Of a stretch of DNA of 64,000 nucleotides, positions 41,585-48,885 are shown in pieces. This DNA comes from Leptotrichia sp. oral taxon 212 (GTDB lineage Bacteria; Fusobacteriota; Fusobacteriia; Fusobacteriales; Leptotrichiaceae): assembly GCF_001274535.1 (NCBI RefSeq), contig NZ_CP012410.1, positions 248,001 through 312,000 of the forward strand, given 5' to 3'. Numbering within the stretch: position 1 is the first letter of the stretch; each line of letters begins with the position of its first letter. The notes beneath the pieces are model-generated. The model was not told where the DNA came from. It was given only the letters and a program-made list of their open reading frames with translations, and searched no databases. The position numbers were made by a program, and so were the translations under genes.

Positions 41585-44206
41585 ATGGCAGGAATTGGTT
41601 TTGAATTAAGAAAATTATTCATGGAAGAAAAAGAACAGCCGTTTGGAAATATAAAGGCATTAATTTTTTCAGCTGCAATAAGTGTAGGACCATGGCTTAT
41701 TACTTCAACCTCGTTAAATCTTCTTATTTTAATATCAGAAAATGTAAAGGTTTCAAGAGTTAATCAGATTATATTTATGAGCAGTATTTTTTACACTTTT
41801 ATATTTTCGCAGATTCTGACAAGCATATTTCAATATCTTATTACGAGATTTGTATCAGACTGTATTTTTCAAAAAAGAATCGGTAAAATAAGAGGAACTT
41901 TTTTAGGTAGCATGAAATTGATATCGATTTTAGCATTTTTTGCCAGCTATCTGTTTATAAGAAATGGTAATCTTTCTGTAGGATTTAAAGTTGTATTTAT
42001 ACTGTTATTTATAAGTATGTGTCTTTCATGGATTACAATGATTTTTGTTTCTCTTCTGAAAAAATATCATTTTATACTTTTTAGTTTTTTTTTAGGAAAT
42101 ATCGTTTCTGTGGTTTTAGGATATTGTTTTTTAAAATTTCCTGTAACTTTTATCAAGGAAACTCCAGTTTTCTGGATGATGTTATCATACTGTGCAGGAA
42201 TATTCTTAAATTTTCTTCTGACATCAATGTACGTTTTGAGGGCATTTAAGGGAAATGGAAAAAATCAGTTTGAATTTCTTACATACTTGAGAGGATACTT
42301 TAGTCTAATTATAATAGGTGCTATATATATATTAGGTGTATGGGCGCATGTCTTTATGAACTGGCTTGTAGGTGATTCATATGTAATTGCAAATGCTTTT
42401 ATTATATCACCTTTATATGAAGTGGCAGTATTTTATTCTTATTGTACAGCAATACCAAGTATCATTTATTTTACAATATTTCTTGAAACGAAGTTTCTTC
42501 CTTTGTATAAGGAATACTATAAAAAGATAAGTAGAACGGGCACTTACAAAGAAATACAAGATGCACTTGAAATAATGAAACAGACGTTATATAGAGAAAT
42601 TTTATATTGTATGGAGCTACAATTTCTGATTTCATTGACATGTATTTTGTTATCAAACGTTATATTTAATCAGTTTGATATGGATGCACGTTTGCTGGAA
42701 CTGTTCAGGATAACCATTTTTGGATCATTCTGTGCAATTTTTGTTTCAATTTTGATAACATTATTTCTATATTTTGATTTAAGGTTGCAGTCAATAATTT
42801 TGTCATTCACTTTATTAATAAGTAATATTGTTTTTACATATATGTTCGGAAGGATAGGAACCGGTTTTGCAGGAACAGGATTTTTTCTTGCTTCCTTTTT
42901 GACTTTTGGTGTAGCCATATATATGTTTCCAAAAATATTTGACACATTGAATTATACAACAATGTTCAGGCAAAATTTTAATCAGAAGACAGGAGGAGCC
43001 ACTTTGAAAAAAGTTAGTTTATGGCTTGATAAAAAAGTATATATTTTAATAATATTAGTTCTTCTATTTATTTTAGGAGGAAAAGCAAATGCCGCATACG
43101 ATAAAAGAGGATTTAATCCAGTAACTCGAAATAACTGGCATACAATGAGCCCATTTGATAAGGACGGTTATGATATAGAAGGATATACAAAAGATGGTAT
43201 AAACAAAAGAGGATTTAACCGTTTAAATTGGAATGAGCTGACAAACAGTCCTTATGACTATGCAGGATTTGATTATAATGAAATTCATAAGGATACAAAG
43301 AAGAATTACGATGAGAGAGGATTTAACATAAATCTTTACAATGTACTGACAAATTCCAACTATGACAAAAGAGGATTCAGTCATCAGGGGATTCATAAAG
43401 ATACAAAAAGAGAATACGATGAGAATGGCTGGAACTACTATGGGCTGCATGAACAGACAAAAGATTATTATAATCCTGAAGGATGGAACTGGGAAGGTAT
43501 AAATAAAAGAGGTTTCAATAAGGAAGGAATGAATGTTGAAACAAAGTCAAGATATGACAATATGGGATTCGACATGAGCGGAATTCATAAAGATACGAAA
43601 AAAAATTATGATGAAAGAGGATTTGATATTAATCTTCATAATATAAAAACAAATTCCTTATATGATGAAAGAGGATTTAATTATGCAGGAATTCATAAGG
43701 ATACAAAGAGAGAATATGATGAAAATGGCTGGAACTACTATGGACTGCATGAACAGACAAAGGATTATTATAATCCTGAAGGTTTAAACTGGGAAGGTAT
43801 AGATAAAAAAGGTTTTGATAAAAACGGATGGAATACATTTACAAAAAGTAAATATGACTATGCAGGATTTGATATAAAAGGGATTCATAAAAATACAAAA
43901 AAGAAATATGATGAAAGAGGATTTGACAACAATCAGTTTAACGTTCAGACAAAATCAAAATACGACAAATACGGGTTTAATTACGAAGGAATTCATAAGG
44001 ATACAGGTAGAAAATATGATAAAAACGGATGGAATTTCTATGGTTTAAATGAAAAAACTAAGACATTCTATAATACTCAGGGATACACAAGAGAAGGATT
44101 GGACAAATATGGTTATAAAAAAGGTCAGAGACCTGCCAATTTTGATGATGGAGTGTATGACAAAAACGGATTTAATAAAAAAGGAATATATATGAAAGGG
44201 TACTAG
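41585..44206 (+). CDS. pelG: PelG-like membrane protein fused in frame to a secreted repeat domain
   Basis: Residues 1-473 match PelG: they start MAGIGFELRKLF, contain FSAAISVGPWLITS and about 12 membrane helices (MOP-exporter-like), and have the usual full PelG length. There is no stop: the frame continues through a further hydrophobic helix (about residues 484-500) into some 370 residues of tandem repeats built on YDxxGFNxxGIHKDTKK. At the junction lie AGGAGG (42991-42996) and TTG 43004, a complete start for a separate product. Either one 873-residue fusion, or PelG plus an independently initiated protein, is made. GGAGG precedes ATG 41585. Confidence 0.85.
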   Translation: MAGIGFELRKLFMEEKEQPFGNIKALIFSAAISVGPWLITSTSLNLLILISENVKVSRVNQIIFMSSIFYTFIFSQILTSIFQYLITRFVSDCIFQKRIGKIRGTFLGSMKLISILAFFASYLFIRNGNLSVGFKVVFILLFISMCLSWITMIFVSLLKKYHFILFSFFLGNIVSVVLGYCFLKFPVTFIKETPVFWMMLSYCAGIFLNFLLTSMYVLRAFKGNGKNQFEFLTYLRGYFSLIIIGAIYILGVWAHVFMNWLVGDSYVIANAFIISPLYEVAVFYSYCTAIPSIIYFTIFLETKFLPLYKEYYKKISRTGTYKEIQDALEIMKQTLYREILYCMELQFLISLTCILLSNVIFNQFDMDARLLELFRITIFGSFCAIFVSILITLFLYFDLRLQSIILSFTLLISNIVFTYMFGRIGTGFAGTGFFLASFLTFGVAIYMFPKIFDTLNYTTMFRQNFNQKTGGATLKKVSLWLDKKVYILIILVLLFILGGKANAAYDKRGFNPVTRNNWHTMSPFDKDGYDIEGYTKDGINKRGFNRLNWNELTNSPYDYAGFDYNEIHKDTKKNYDERGFNINLYNVLTNSNYDKRGFSHQGIHKDTKREYDENGWNYYGLHEQTKDYYNPEGWNWEGINKRGFNKEGMNVETKSRYDNMGFDMSGIHKDTKKNYDERGFDINLHNIKTNSLYDERGFNYAGIHKDTKREYDENGWNYYGLHEQTKDYYNPEGLNWEGIDKKGFDKNGWNTFTKSKYDYAGFDIKGIHKNTKKKYDERGFDNNQFNVQTKSKYDKYGFNYEGIHKDTGRKYDKNGWNFYGLNEKTKTFYNTQGYTREGLDKYGYKKGQRPANFDDGVYDKNGFNKKGIYMKGY
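43004..44206 (+). CDS. Possible internally initiated secreted repeat protein (in-frame with pelG)
   Basis: Starting at TTG 43004, seven bases after AGGAGG, the last 400 codons of the pelG frame read as a secreted protein: KK, a hydrophobic core (VYILIILVLLFILGG) and a signal-peptidase-like site ANA before AYDKRGF. The remainder is all repeats with aromatic, Asp/Asn and Lys residues. I know no function for them; binding to the polysaccharide is plausible from context. Whether this start is used cannot be told from sequence. It may be a once-separate gene whose upstream stop was lost. Confidence 0.5.
   Translation: MKKVSLWLDKKVYILIILVLLFILGGKANAAYDKRGFNPVTRNNWHTMSPFDKDGYDIEGYTKDGINKRGFNRLNWNELTNSPYDYAGFDYNEIHKDTKKNYDERGFNINLYNVLTNSNYDKRGFSHQGIHKDTKREYDENGWNYYGLHEQTKDYYNPEGWNWEGINKRGFNKEGMNVETKSRYDNMGFDMSGIHKDTKKNYDERGFDINLHNIKTNSLYDERGFNYAGIHKDTKREYDENGWNYYGLHEQTKDYYNPEGLNWEGIDKKGFDKNGWNTFTKSKYDYAGFDIKGIHKNTKKKYDERGFDNNQFNVQTKSKYDKYGFNYEGIHKDTGRKYDKNGWNFYGLNEKTKTFYNTQGYTREGLDKYGYKKGQRPANFDDGVYDKNGFNKKGIYMKGY
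43097..44203 (+). repeat. Tandem protein-coding repeats (18-residue units in a 300-bp super-repeat)
   Basis: The basic unit is 18 codons (YDxxGFxxxGIHKDTKx and variants YDENGWNYYGLHEQTKD). Five units, one extended by 10 codons, make a 100-codon super-repeat starting at 43250, 43550 and 43850, exactly 300 bp apart. Copies 1 and 2 are nearly identical at DNA level around GGCTGGAACTACTATGG, indicating recent duplication. Confidence 0.9.
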
Positions 44207-44208
44207 TA

Positions 44209-45258
44209 ATGAAAAAAATAAAAGTATTTATTATGCTGGTATTCAGCACACTTTCTTACAGTGCTGGTTCCATAGGTGACAAAGGAGAAGAAAATTCTTC
44301 TGAAATTGAATCAGTAAAGGTAGAAGAATTAGAAAAAATTAAAATACCAACTAATAACTCAGAAATCAAAAAAATTCCTGTAAAAGAAAGAGGAATAGAC
44401 ATAATGAATTTCTATATTCCTGTAAAGGAAAATAACAAGTTTACAACATTTGGAGAGTTTGATCACCGTTTTAATAAAGATATCTATCAGTGGACATTAG
44501 GTGAAGGATATATTAATATTAATAATGCCTGGGATTTTAATTATAAAATTGAAAGAGAATATCATAAGGAAAAAAAGGGAGAAAAGTTAAGTTCGTATGT
44601 ATGGGACAATGAAATATCATTTGTCAGACTAAACAGAGGATTTAAAATTGGAAATCAGCCAATAAATTACAGAAGTATAATTGGTGTTAAGCACAGTGAG
44701 ACAGATACTAAATTATCAAAAAGAAATGCAGATTATAAATTTTATATAGGACAAAGACTATCTGCCTTTTTTAGTAATGTTGGAGCGGGTGGAACATACG
44801 GTGAACTGGAGATATCGCTTAATGGAGTAAAGGGAAGCAAAAGAAACGGTTATTCCATTTTGACATCATTAAAGTCAAGCAGTACTTTAGGATACGGTTT
44901 TCAATGGAGTAATACTTTTGAAAATGAGTATATGGACTATAATAATTATAAGGGTGCAATTAGAAGTAAAATGGAAAGTATACTTCGATGGACATATGAA
45001 TTAGGAAGAAATTGGGCATTTTCCCCTGAAATTAGTATCAAGGCAGAGAAATATTTTTCGATTAATGAAAAAAATTATACGTTTGAAGCTGTTGCAGCAC
45101 CTTATATTCTGTATTCCCAAAATATAACAGATAAATTCAGGGTATATGCTAAAGCAGGGCCTACGTATAGAGTTGATAAAAGCAGATATGGAGAAACTAA
45201 AGAAAATAAAACAAAATTTGCAGGATATGCTAAATTGGGAATAGAATATATTTTCTAA
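44209..45258 (+). CDS. Outer-membrane beta-barrel protein, candidate polysaccharide exporter
   Basis: The 349-residue protein has a signal peptide (about 1-19, ending SYS-A), a polar linker with FYIPVKENNKF, then about 270 residues of alternating amphipathic strands with turn residues (G, N, K, D), ending in YAKLGIEYIF. A C-terminal aromatic residue after an amphipathic strand is the BAM insertion signal of outer-membrane barrels. No TPR region is present, unlike PelB of Pseudomonas. It lies 2 bp after pelG and inside the operon, so an export role is inferred from context; it could also be a general porin-like protein. Confidence 0.7.
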   Translation: MKKIKVFIMLVFSTLSYSAGSIGDKGEENSSEIESVKVEELEKIKIPTNNSEIKKIPVKERGIDIMNFYIPVKENNKFTTFGEFDHRFNKDIYQWTLGEGYININNAWDFNYKIEREYHKEKKGEKLSSYVWDNEISFVRLNRGFKIGNQPINYRSIIGVKHSETDTKLSKRNADYKFYIGQRLSAFFSNVGAGGTYGELEISLNGVKGSKRNGYSILTSLKSSSTLGYGFQWSNTFENEYMDYNNYKGAIRSKMESILRWTYELGRNWAFSPEISIKAEKYFSINEKNYTFEAVAAPYILYSQNITDKFRVYAKAGPTYRVDKSRYGETKENKTKFAGYAKLGIEYIF

Positions 45259-45332
45259 GAATTTTAAGATGAAGGACAAAGCAGTCTGTGATAAAATTTT
45301 TAATCATATGATAATTATTGAAAGGATGTAAT

Positions 45333-46358
45333 ATGAAAAAATACGGATTAATGCTGTTTCTTATATTCTCGGTTTCATGTTTTTCAAAGAATGAGAAATC
45401 ACAACAGTTACAAGCAGATACTATAAAGAAAAAAATAGCTGAGGAAAAAAATGTTTCCGAAGAAAATACAAATGAAATTTATAAGGACAGAATGAAAAAT
45501 TTTATCCGTGAAATAAGAAATGATGCAGGAAAAAGCAAATATATCATAACTCAAAATGGAAATGAACTGTATTTCCGTGATGGGAACCTGGATAAAAACT
45601 TTTTTTCAGTAACTGATGGAACGACACAGGAATCACTTTACTATGGAGATGTACTGAAATATAATGTAACTACTAAAAAAGAATCAAAGGATTATATGTT
45701 AAGTCTTCTTTATCCTGTCAGAAAAGAAGGAAAACCCGTATTTGTAATTAATTATGCAAAGGGAAATGAAAAAAAGGATTTTCTGACTAAGGAAGATATT
45801 AAGACGGGATTTGTGAGTGAACTTCTTCCTGAGTTTGAAGCAAGGTCGATATATAGTCCTATACAAGGATTCAACTCAGAAAATATAACAAATTTAAAAC
45901 AGGTAAAAAATTACCTTCTTTTACTTAATCCTGAGAAATTCAGTGATATAAATCAATATTTTGAATATCTGAAAAATACCGACTTTGATTTACTGCTTAT
46001 AGAACCTTCACATAATGGCGTATTTTTTACAAAAAATCAGGTTGAACAGCTAAAAATTAAGAAAAATGGTGGAAAAAGAATTGTAATTTCCTATTTAAGC
46101 ATAGGAGAGGCAGAAGATTACAGGGCTTATTGGAAAAAAGAATGGAGCAAAAAATGGCCTAAATGGATAGTTAAGGAAAACCCTGACTGGAAAGGTAACT
46201 ACATTGTAAAATATTGGAACAGTGAATGGAAAAATGTAATACGGGAATACAGGGAGAAACTTGATTTAATAGGCGTAGATGGATATTTACTTGATACAGT
46301 GGATTCTTATTATTATTTTCAGGAAAAAATGGAAAAAGGAAAAAAAATACCTGATTAA
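45333..46358 (+). CDS. GH114-type (endo-alpha-1,4-polygalactosaminidase-like) lipoprotein, apparently shortened
   Basis: The 341-residue product has a lipoprotein-like N-terminus (hydrophobic stretch then SVSC, C16), a novel region (about 20-185), and a C-terminal portion like the TM1410/GH114 family: VKNYLLLLNPEKF, DLLLIEPSHNG, YLSIGEAEDY (254-263), WKGNYIVKYWNSEW and GVDGYLLDTVDSY (314-326). GH114 enzymes cut alpha-1,4-galactosamine polymers, chemically close to deacetylated Pel. The chain ends about 15 residues after DTVDSY, whereas family members usually run on for some 80-100 residues with the rest of the TIM barrel. Start ATG 45333 follows AAAGGATG. Confidence 0.75.
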   Translation: MKKYGLMLFLIFSVSCFSKNEKSQQLQADTIKKKIAEEKNVSEENTNEIYKDRMKNFIREIRNDAGKSKYIITQNGNELYFRDGNLDKNFFSVTDGTTQESLYYGDVLKYNVTTKKESKDYMLSLLYPVRKEGKPVFVINYAKGNEKKDFLTKEDIKTGFVSELLPEFEARSIYSPIQGFNSENITNLKQVKNYLLLLNPEKFSDINQYFEYLKNTDFDLLLIEPSHNGVFFTKNQVEQLKIKKNGGKRIVISYLSIGEAEDYRAYWKKEWSKKWPKWIVKENPDWKGNYIVKYWNSEWKNVIREYREKLDLIGVDGYLLDTVDSYYYFQEKMEKGKKIPD

Positions 46359-46404
46359 TGGGATAAATATTGAAGTTTATTTTTTGTGATAATGAATACA
46401 AGAC

Positions 46405-46440
46405 TGAGGAAGAATCAAATATTTCTTCCTCACTTTTTAT
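46405..46440 (+). terminator. Terminator of the Pel-like operon
   Basis: TGAGGAAGAA (46405-46414) pairs perfectly with TTCTTCCTCA (46423-46432), then TTTTT. Confidence 0.95.
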
Positions 46441-46551
46441 TAAAAATATTTTCTACTGAAACAGATATTAAATTAAATCTGTCAAAAATGATATGGAAAC
46501 ATAGTTTTTCCTGCATTTAAAAATTTTTATTATATAAAATGAAAAAAAATG

Positions 46552-46580
46552 TTGACAAAAGGAAACAAAAATGATAATAT
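46552..46580 (+). promoter_or_regulatory. Promoter of the tRNA cluster
   Basis: TTGACA (46552-46557) and TAATAT (46575-46580), 17 bp apart, 41 bp before tRNA-Pro. GATAAT two bases earlier is an alternative -10. Confidence 0.75.
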
Positions 46581-46620
46581 ATTATCTGTCCGAAAGCAAC
46601 AGGATTAAGTGTAAAAATAA

Positions 46621-46697
46621 CGGTGTATAGCGCAGTTCGGTAGCGCACCTGCCTTGGGAGCAGGGGGTCGCAGGTTCAAATCCTGCTACACCGACCA
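46621..46697 (+). tRNA. tRNA-Pro (anticodon TGG)
   Basis: Cloverleaf with acceptor CGGTGTA/TACACCG, anticodon stem CCTGC/GCAGG and loop CTTGGGA, T-loop GTTCAAAT, and encoded CCA at 46695-46697. Confidence 0.97.
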
Positions 46698-46709
46698 TTA
46701 TAAAATATT

Positions 46710-46785
46710 GCGGGAGTAGCTCAGTTGGTAGAGCGTCAGCCTTCCAAGCTGAATGTCGCGAGTTCGACCCTCGTCTCCCGCTCCA
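46710..46785 (+). tRNA. tRNA-Gly (anticodon TCC)
   Basis: Acceptor GCGGGAG/CTCCCGC, anticodon loop CTTCCAA, T-loop GTTCGAC, discriminator T and encoded CCA. Confidence 0.97.
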
Positions 46786-46831
46786 TTTTTTTAAAAATTA
46801 AGTGAGTGATTATATTAATCTTTATAATAAT

Positions 46832-46908
46832 GGTGACTGTAGTTCAGTTGGTAGAGCGCCAGTTTGTGGCACTGGTTGTCGCGGGTTCAAGTCCCGTCAG
46901 TCACCCCA
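46832..46908 (+). tRNA. tRNA-His (anticodon GTG)
   Basis: Acceptor GTGACTG/CAGTCAC with an extra encoded G at position -1 (46832) opposite C73, the histidine identity pair. Anticodon loop TTGTGGC; CCA encoded. Confidence 0.97.
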
Positions 46909-46914
46909 TATTAT

Positions 46915-46990
46915 GAGCCATTAGCTCAGTCGGTAGAGCACATGACTTTTAATCATGGTGTCACTGGTTCGATTCCAGTATGGCTCACCA
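46915..46990 (+). tRNA. tRNA-Lys (anticodon TTT)
   Basis: Acceptor GAGCCAT/ATGGCTC, anticodon loop CTTTTAA, T-loop GTTCGATT, CCA encoded. Confidence 0.97.
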
Positions 46991-47004
46991 TTTACATATA
47001 AAAT

Positions 47005-47088
47005 GCGAGAGTGGCGAAATTGGTATACGCACTAGACTTAGGATCTAGCGTCTCCGACATGTGGGTTCGAGTCCCACCTTTCGCACCA
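47005..47088 (+). tRNA. tRNA-Leu (anticodon TAG)
   Basis: 84-nt class II tRNA: acceptor GCGAGAG/CTTTCGC, anticodon loop CTTAGGA, long variable arm (CGTCTCCGACATG region), CCA encoded. Confidence 0.96.
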
Positions 47089-47124
47089 TTTTTATAAATA
47101 ACTTTAGAATATAAATATTAATAC

Positions 47125-47213
47125 TACATCCATATTTTACAGTTAAATGATTGAATACCTAACAATCGTGTCCTATTTACGATATTTCATAGCAATTTAA
47201 ATACCTAATTACA
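47125..47213 (+). promoter_or_regulatory. Unassigned leader between tRNA-Leu and xpt
   Basis: It contains a small ATCGT/ACGAT hairpin (around 47164-47182) and a direct repeat ATACCTAA (near 47155 and 47201), ending at a terminator 61 bp before xpt. It does not fit the purine-riboswitch consensus. It could be trailing tRNA transcript or an attenuating leader. Confidence 0.3.
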
Positions 47214-47247
47214 AGAGCATATTCTTTGATGAAATGCTCTTTTTTTA
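47214..47247 (+). terminator. Terminator between the tRNA cluster and xpt
   Basis: AGAGCAT (47214-47220) pairs with ATGCTCT (47234-47240), followed by seven T. Confidence 0.88.
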
Positions 47248-47307
47248 TAAATTTTCAAAGAATCTTTATATTATATGAATTTTAAATAAATCTCAAGGAG
47301 GAAGAAA

Positions 47308-47877
47308 ATGGAATATTTAAAACAGAGAATACTTAAAGATGGTGTAATAAAAGAAGGTGGTATTTTAAAAGTTGATTCTTTTCTGAATCATCAGATAGAT
47401 GTGGAAGTTCTAAATGAAATAGGAAAAGAATTTAAAAAAAGATTTTCTGACAGAAAAGTAACGAAAATATTGACGGTGGAATCTTCCGGAATTGCAATAG
47501 CAGTAATAGCGGCACAGTATTTTAATGTTCCTGTACTGTTTGCAAAAAAAACTGAAAGCAGCAATATGGATAAGAATACTTATGAAAGTGAAGTATATTC
47601 ATATACAAAAGCTAAAAAATATAAAATAAGAATTTCCAGAAATTATATAAACAAGGAAGATAAGATACTAGTTATAGATGATTTTTTAGCAAATGGTTCA
47701 GCTGCATTGGGACTGATAAATTTAGTTGAAGCGGCAGGAGCTGAACTTTCGGGAATAGGTATTGTTATTGAAAAAAGTTTTCAGGATGGTGGAAAAAAGT
47801 TAAGAAAAAAAGGAATAAACTTACATTCTCTTGCTGAAGTTGAATTTGATAATGAAAATAACATTCTTTTTAAATAA
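47308..47877 (+). CDS. xpt: Xanthine phosphoribosyltransferase
   Basis: Xpt salvages xanthine to XMP with PRPP. The 189-residue protein begins [20 protein letters not shown] and has the PRPP-binding loop [17 protein letters not shown] (about 120-136), both typical of Bacillus-type Xpt. AAGGAGGAAG precedes ATG 47308. In many bacteria a guanine riboswitch controls this gene; I do not see that consensus here, only a terminator hairpin in the leader region. Confidence 0.93.
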   Translation: MEYLKQRILKDGVIKEGGILKVDSFLNHQIDVEVLNEIGKEFKKRFSDRKVTKILTVESSGIAIAVIAAQYFNVPVLFAKKTESSNMDKNTYESEVYSYTKAKKYKIRISRNYINKEDKILVIDDFLANGSAALGLINLVEAAGAELSGIGIVIEKSFQDGGKKLRKKGINLHSLAEVEFDNENNILFK

Positions 47878-47966
47878 TATAGCAAAGATTTCTGTAATTA
47901 TATATTTATATTTTCAGAAACTAGTTGTTATGATTTGGTTGAAATGATTTCTTAATAAAGTAGAAA

Positions 47967-47991
47967 AAGACTTTACGTTATGTAAAGTCTT
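47967..47991. terminator. Perfect 10-bp hairpin after xpt
   Basis: AAGACTTTAC (47967-47976) pairs with GTAAAGTCTT (47982-47991), loop GTTAT. On the plus strand only a short pyrimidine tract follows; on the minus strand the hairpin is followed by TTT. Confidence 0.6.
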
Positions 47992-48119
47992 CTCCTAAGG
48001 AAGTTATTTGAAGAAAAAAGTTATTTATTTCTGTGTTTTTATTCTAACTATATGATAAAGGAAAAAACTTAGAAGATTATTTGAATTTCATATTAAATAA
48101 AATAGATTGAGAGCGAAAA

Positions 48120-48860
48120 ATGAAAAATGTAAAAATTGTATATCAGTATGATGGAAGTAAGTTTGATGGATTTCAAAGGCAAAAGAAGGGAAAAACTGTT
48201 CAAGGGGAAATAGAAAAGATACTTTTAGAAAGTTTTTCTGAAAAAATAAATATGATTTCATCAGGAAGGACAGACAAGGGAGTTCATGCCAAAGGACAGG
48301 TTTCCAATTTTCTAATTGAGAAAAATATTCCTGTTAAAGCAATAAAAAATCAGATAAATAAGAGTCTTTATGGAGAAGTAAAAGTCCTTGAAATAAAAGA
48401 AGTAGAAACGGATTTTAACGCCAGATTTGATGCAAAAAAAAGGGTGTATGTATATGTTATGAAAAAAAAGGAAGAAATTGATCCTTTTGAAGCAGATTAC
48501 ATTGCAGGTATAAAAAATAGGGTAGACTGTGTGGCATTGGAAAAAATAATGAAAACATATATAGGAAAACATGATTTCAGCAGTTTTATGAAAAAAGACA
48601 AAGCGTTCAGAAATACAGAAAGGGAGATATACGATATAAAGTGTCTGTCTGACGAAGATACAGGTAAAATGAAAATTGAAATTTCAGGCAGTTCATTTCT
48701 GAAGACGATGGTAAGAATAATGATAGGATCTGCCCTGGCTATATATTTTGAAGAAAAAGATAAAGATTATATAATAAGAAAACTTGAGAATCCGGATGCA
48801 GATGGCGGTAAAATATTGGCACCTGCAGAAGGACTGTATCTTTATAGAGTAGACTATTAG
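48120..48860 (+). CDS. truA: tRNA pseudouridine(38-40) synthase
   Basis: TruA isomerises uridines 38-40 in tRNA anticodon arms. The 246-residue chain starts VKIVYQYDGSKFDGFQRQ and holds the catalytic aspartate D52 in SSGRTDKGVHAKGQ; FNARFDAKKRVYVY follows as expected. The upstream site is weak (GAGAGCGAAAA). A 25-bp gap separates it from an acetyltransferase gene. Confidence 0.96.
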   Translation: MKNVKIVYQYDGSKFDGFQRQKKGKTVQGEIEKILLESFSEKINMISSGRTDKGVHAKGQVSNFLIEKNIPVKAIKNQINKSLYGEVKVLEIKEVETDFNARFDAKKRVYVYVMKKKEEIDPFEADYIAGIKNRVDCVALEKIMKTYIGKHDFSSFMKKDKAFRNTEREIYDIKCLSDEDTGKMKIEISGSSFLKTMVRIMIGSALAIYFEEKDKDYIIRKLENPDADGGKILAPAEGLYLYRVDY

Positions 48861-48885
48861 GAAATTATGAAAAAGGTGATAAGAC

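Noticed and set aside
43097-44203. CRISPR-like array
   Set aside because: The periodic DNA encodes in-frame protein repeats with codon-level variation and no spacers.
47089-47213. Guanine riboswitch before xpt
   Set aside because: The conserved junction and loop sequences of purine riboswitches are absent.
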